From contig JAGAMQ010000171.1 in assembly GCA_017624645.1 (NCBI GenBank), positions 1-6,545 on the forward strand: 6,545 nt of DNA, given 5' to 3'. The notes beneath the pieces were generated by a model. The model made no database searches. It was given only the letters and a program-made list of their open reading frames with translations, and was not told the origin of the DNA. Of this stretch, positions 5,805-6,545 are shown piece after piece (the stretch's first letter is position 1; each line of letters begins with the position of its first letter). Both the position numbers and the translations under genes were made by a program. Origin of the DNA: Oscillospiraceae bacterium. GTDB lineage: Bacteria; Bacillota; Clostridia; Oscillospirales; Oscillospiraceae.

Positions 5805-6545
5805 CAGCGACCACCTCTGTTTCTGCCGAATTTGAGCGCCTGCTTCTGTCTGTCTCTATGTTCCTTGCTCCGCTCGTCAAAGGGACTGCCCTTGTCCGGG
5901 TGGGAGTAAGTACCGGCAGAGAGCACCAGTGCATCGTCCTGCACCAGCTCATAGCTATCCGCGCCGTCCATCTTCTTCTCCACCCACCGCAGCAGGAAGG
6001 ATGCCGCCAAGGTCATGGTCAAATAGCCGATCATCTCGATGGTGGCAGAGGGAAAATACATATTGTTCACACCCACGATGTAGCGGTGTGCCGCAAAGAA
6101 CTCCGTGAAGCTGATAATGAACATGACAGAGGTATCCTTCACATTGATGATGAAGTTGTTGCCGATCTGGGGCATGATATTCCGCAGTGCCTGGGGCAGG
6201 ATCACATTGGTCATGGTCTGCACATGGGTCATGCCAATGGCCTTGGCACCCTCGGTCTGACCGGGATCGATGGAGATAATACCGCCGCGGACGGATTCTG
6301 CCATGTAAGCACCGGTATTGATGGAAACGATCAAAATGGATGCCGCCCAAATACTTTCAAAATGCATAGCATTGTTGGTAAAGTACGGCAGACCGTAGTA
6401 GATGAACACTGCCTGCAGCACCATGGGGGTTCCCCGGAACACCTCCACATACACCCGGACAACGACCCGGATCAGCGCAAGGAAAAACCGCTTTACCACA
6501 TTGTCGTTCTTTGTATAAGGAATGGTGTTCAAAATACCGCACACA
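5804..6545 (-). CDS. Polar amino-acid ABC transporter permease (HisM/GlnP type), 5' end outside window
   Basis: This is the membrane subunit of the amino-acid importer. The frame is open to the window edge and the first Met-like codon there is an internal GTG, so the real start and the first transmembrane segments are missing. The visible part has the family motif [14 protein letters not shown], then [22 protein letters not shown] and the EAA loop [25 protein letters not shown], which docks on the ATPase. The final membrane helix is near [19 protein letters not shown]. The family normally ends soon after the following VEKKMDG, but here another 52 mostly polar residues follow, rich in Arg and Lys near the end. 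The substrate-binding protein gene is not in view and may lie upstream, beyond the right edge. Confidence 0.93.
   Translation of the reverse strand, partial: VCGILNTIPYTKNDNVVKRFFLALIRVVVRVYVEVFRGTPMVLQAVFIYYGLPYFTNNAMHFESIWAASILIVSINTGAYMAESVRGGIISIDPGQTEGAKAIGMTHVQTMTNVILPQALRNIMPQIGNNFIINVKDTSVMFIISFTEFFAAHRYIVGVNNMYFPSATIEMIGYLTMTLAASFLLRWVEKKMDGADSYELVQDDALVLSAGTYSHPDKGSPFDERSKEHRDRQKQALKFGRNRGGR

Overview
The window looks like chromosomal DNA of a fairly GC-rich, anaerobic, gut-type Firmicute (class Clostridia, Oscillospiraceae/Ruminococcaceae-like). The basis is the Gram-positive style ribosome binding sites, the cohesin and dockerin modules, the style of the GH24 lysozyme and the ABC amino-acid transporter. 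The species cannot be named from the sequence. No rRNA, tRNA, CRISPR array, insertion sequence or phage structural gene is visible.

Layout from left to right. (1) 1-296 (+) is the 3' end of an ornithine carbamoyltransferase gene. (2) A terminator that reads in both directions (about 304-337) separates it from a convergent two-gene unit on the minus strand. (3) 3436-340 (-) holds that unit. The first gene encodes a secreted GH24 lysozyme with an InlB-like module, two SH3-like domains and a C-terminal type I dockerin. The second encodes a membrane-anchored protein with an N-terminal cohesin and about 350 residues of Cys/His-rich repeats. The stop codon of the first gene overlaps the ribosome binding site of the second. 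(4) 3437-3664 is a divergent regulatory region with a good promoter on each strand, a G-quadruplex motif and a 9-bp inverted repeat. (5) 3665-5014 (+) is a MATE-family multidrug exporter. (6) A 12-bp-stem terminator reading in both directions (5024-5051) lies at the next convergent junction. (7) 6545-5064 (-) holds a polar amino-acid ABC transporter permease (truncated by the window edge) and its ATPase, overlapping by one base (TGATG).

The most interesting content is the lysozyme/cohesin pair. A dockerin-bearing peptidoglycan hydrolase and a cohesin-bearing, membrane-anchored receptor are encoded in one operon. The simplest reading is a minimal, non-cellulosomal docking system that holds a lysozyme at the cell envelope. 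The cohesin is separated from the membrane by a long stalk of CxxC/His repeats with an exact 67-residue period, possibly metal-binding. The domain assignments are well supported by visible motifs. The physical interaction and the biological role are inference.
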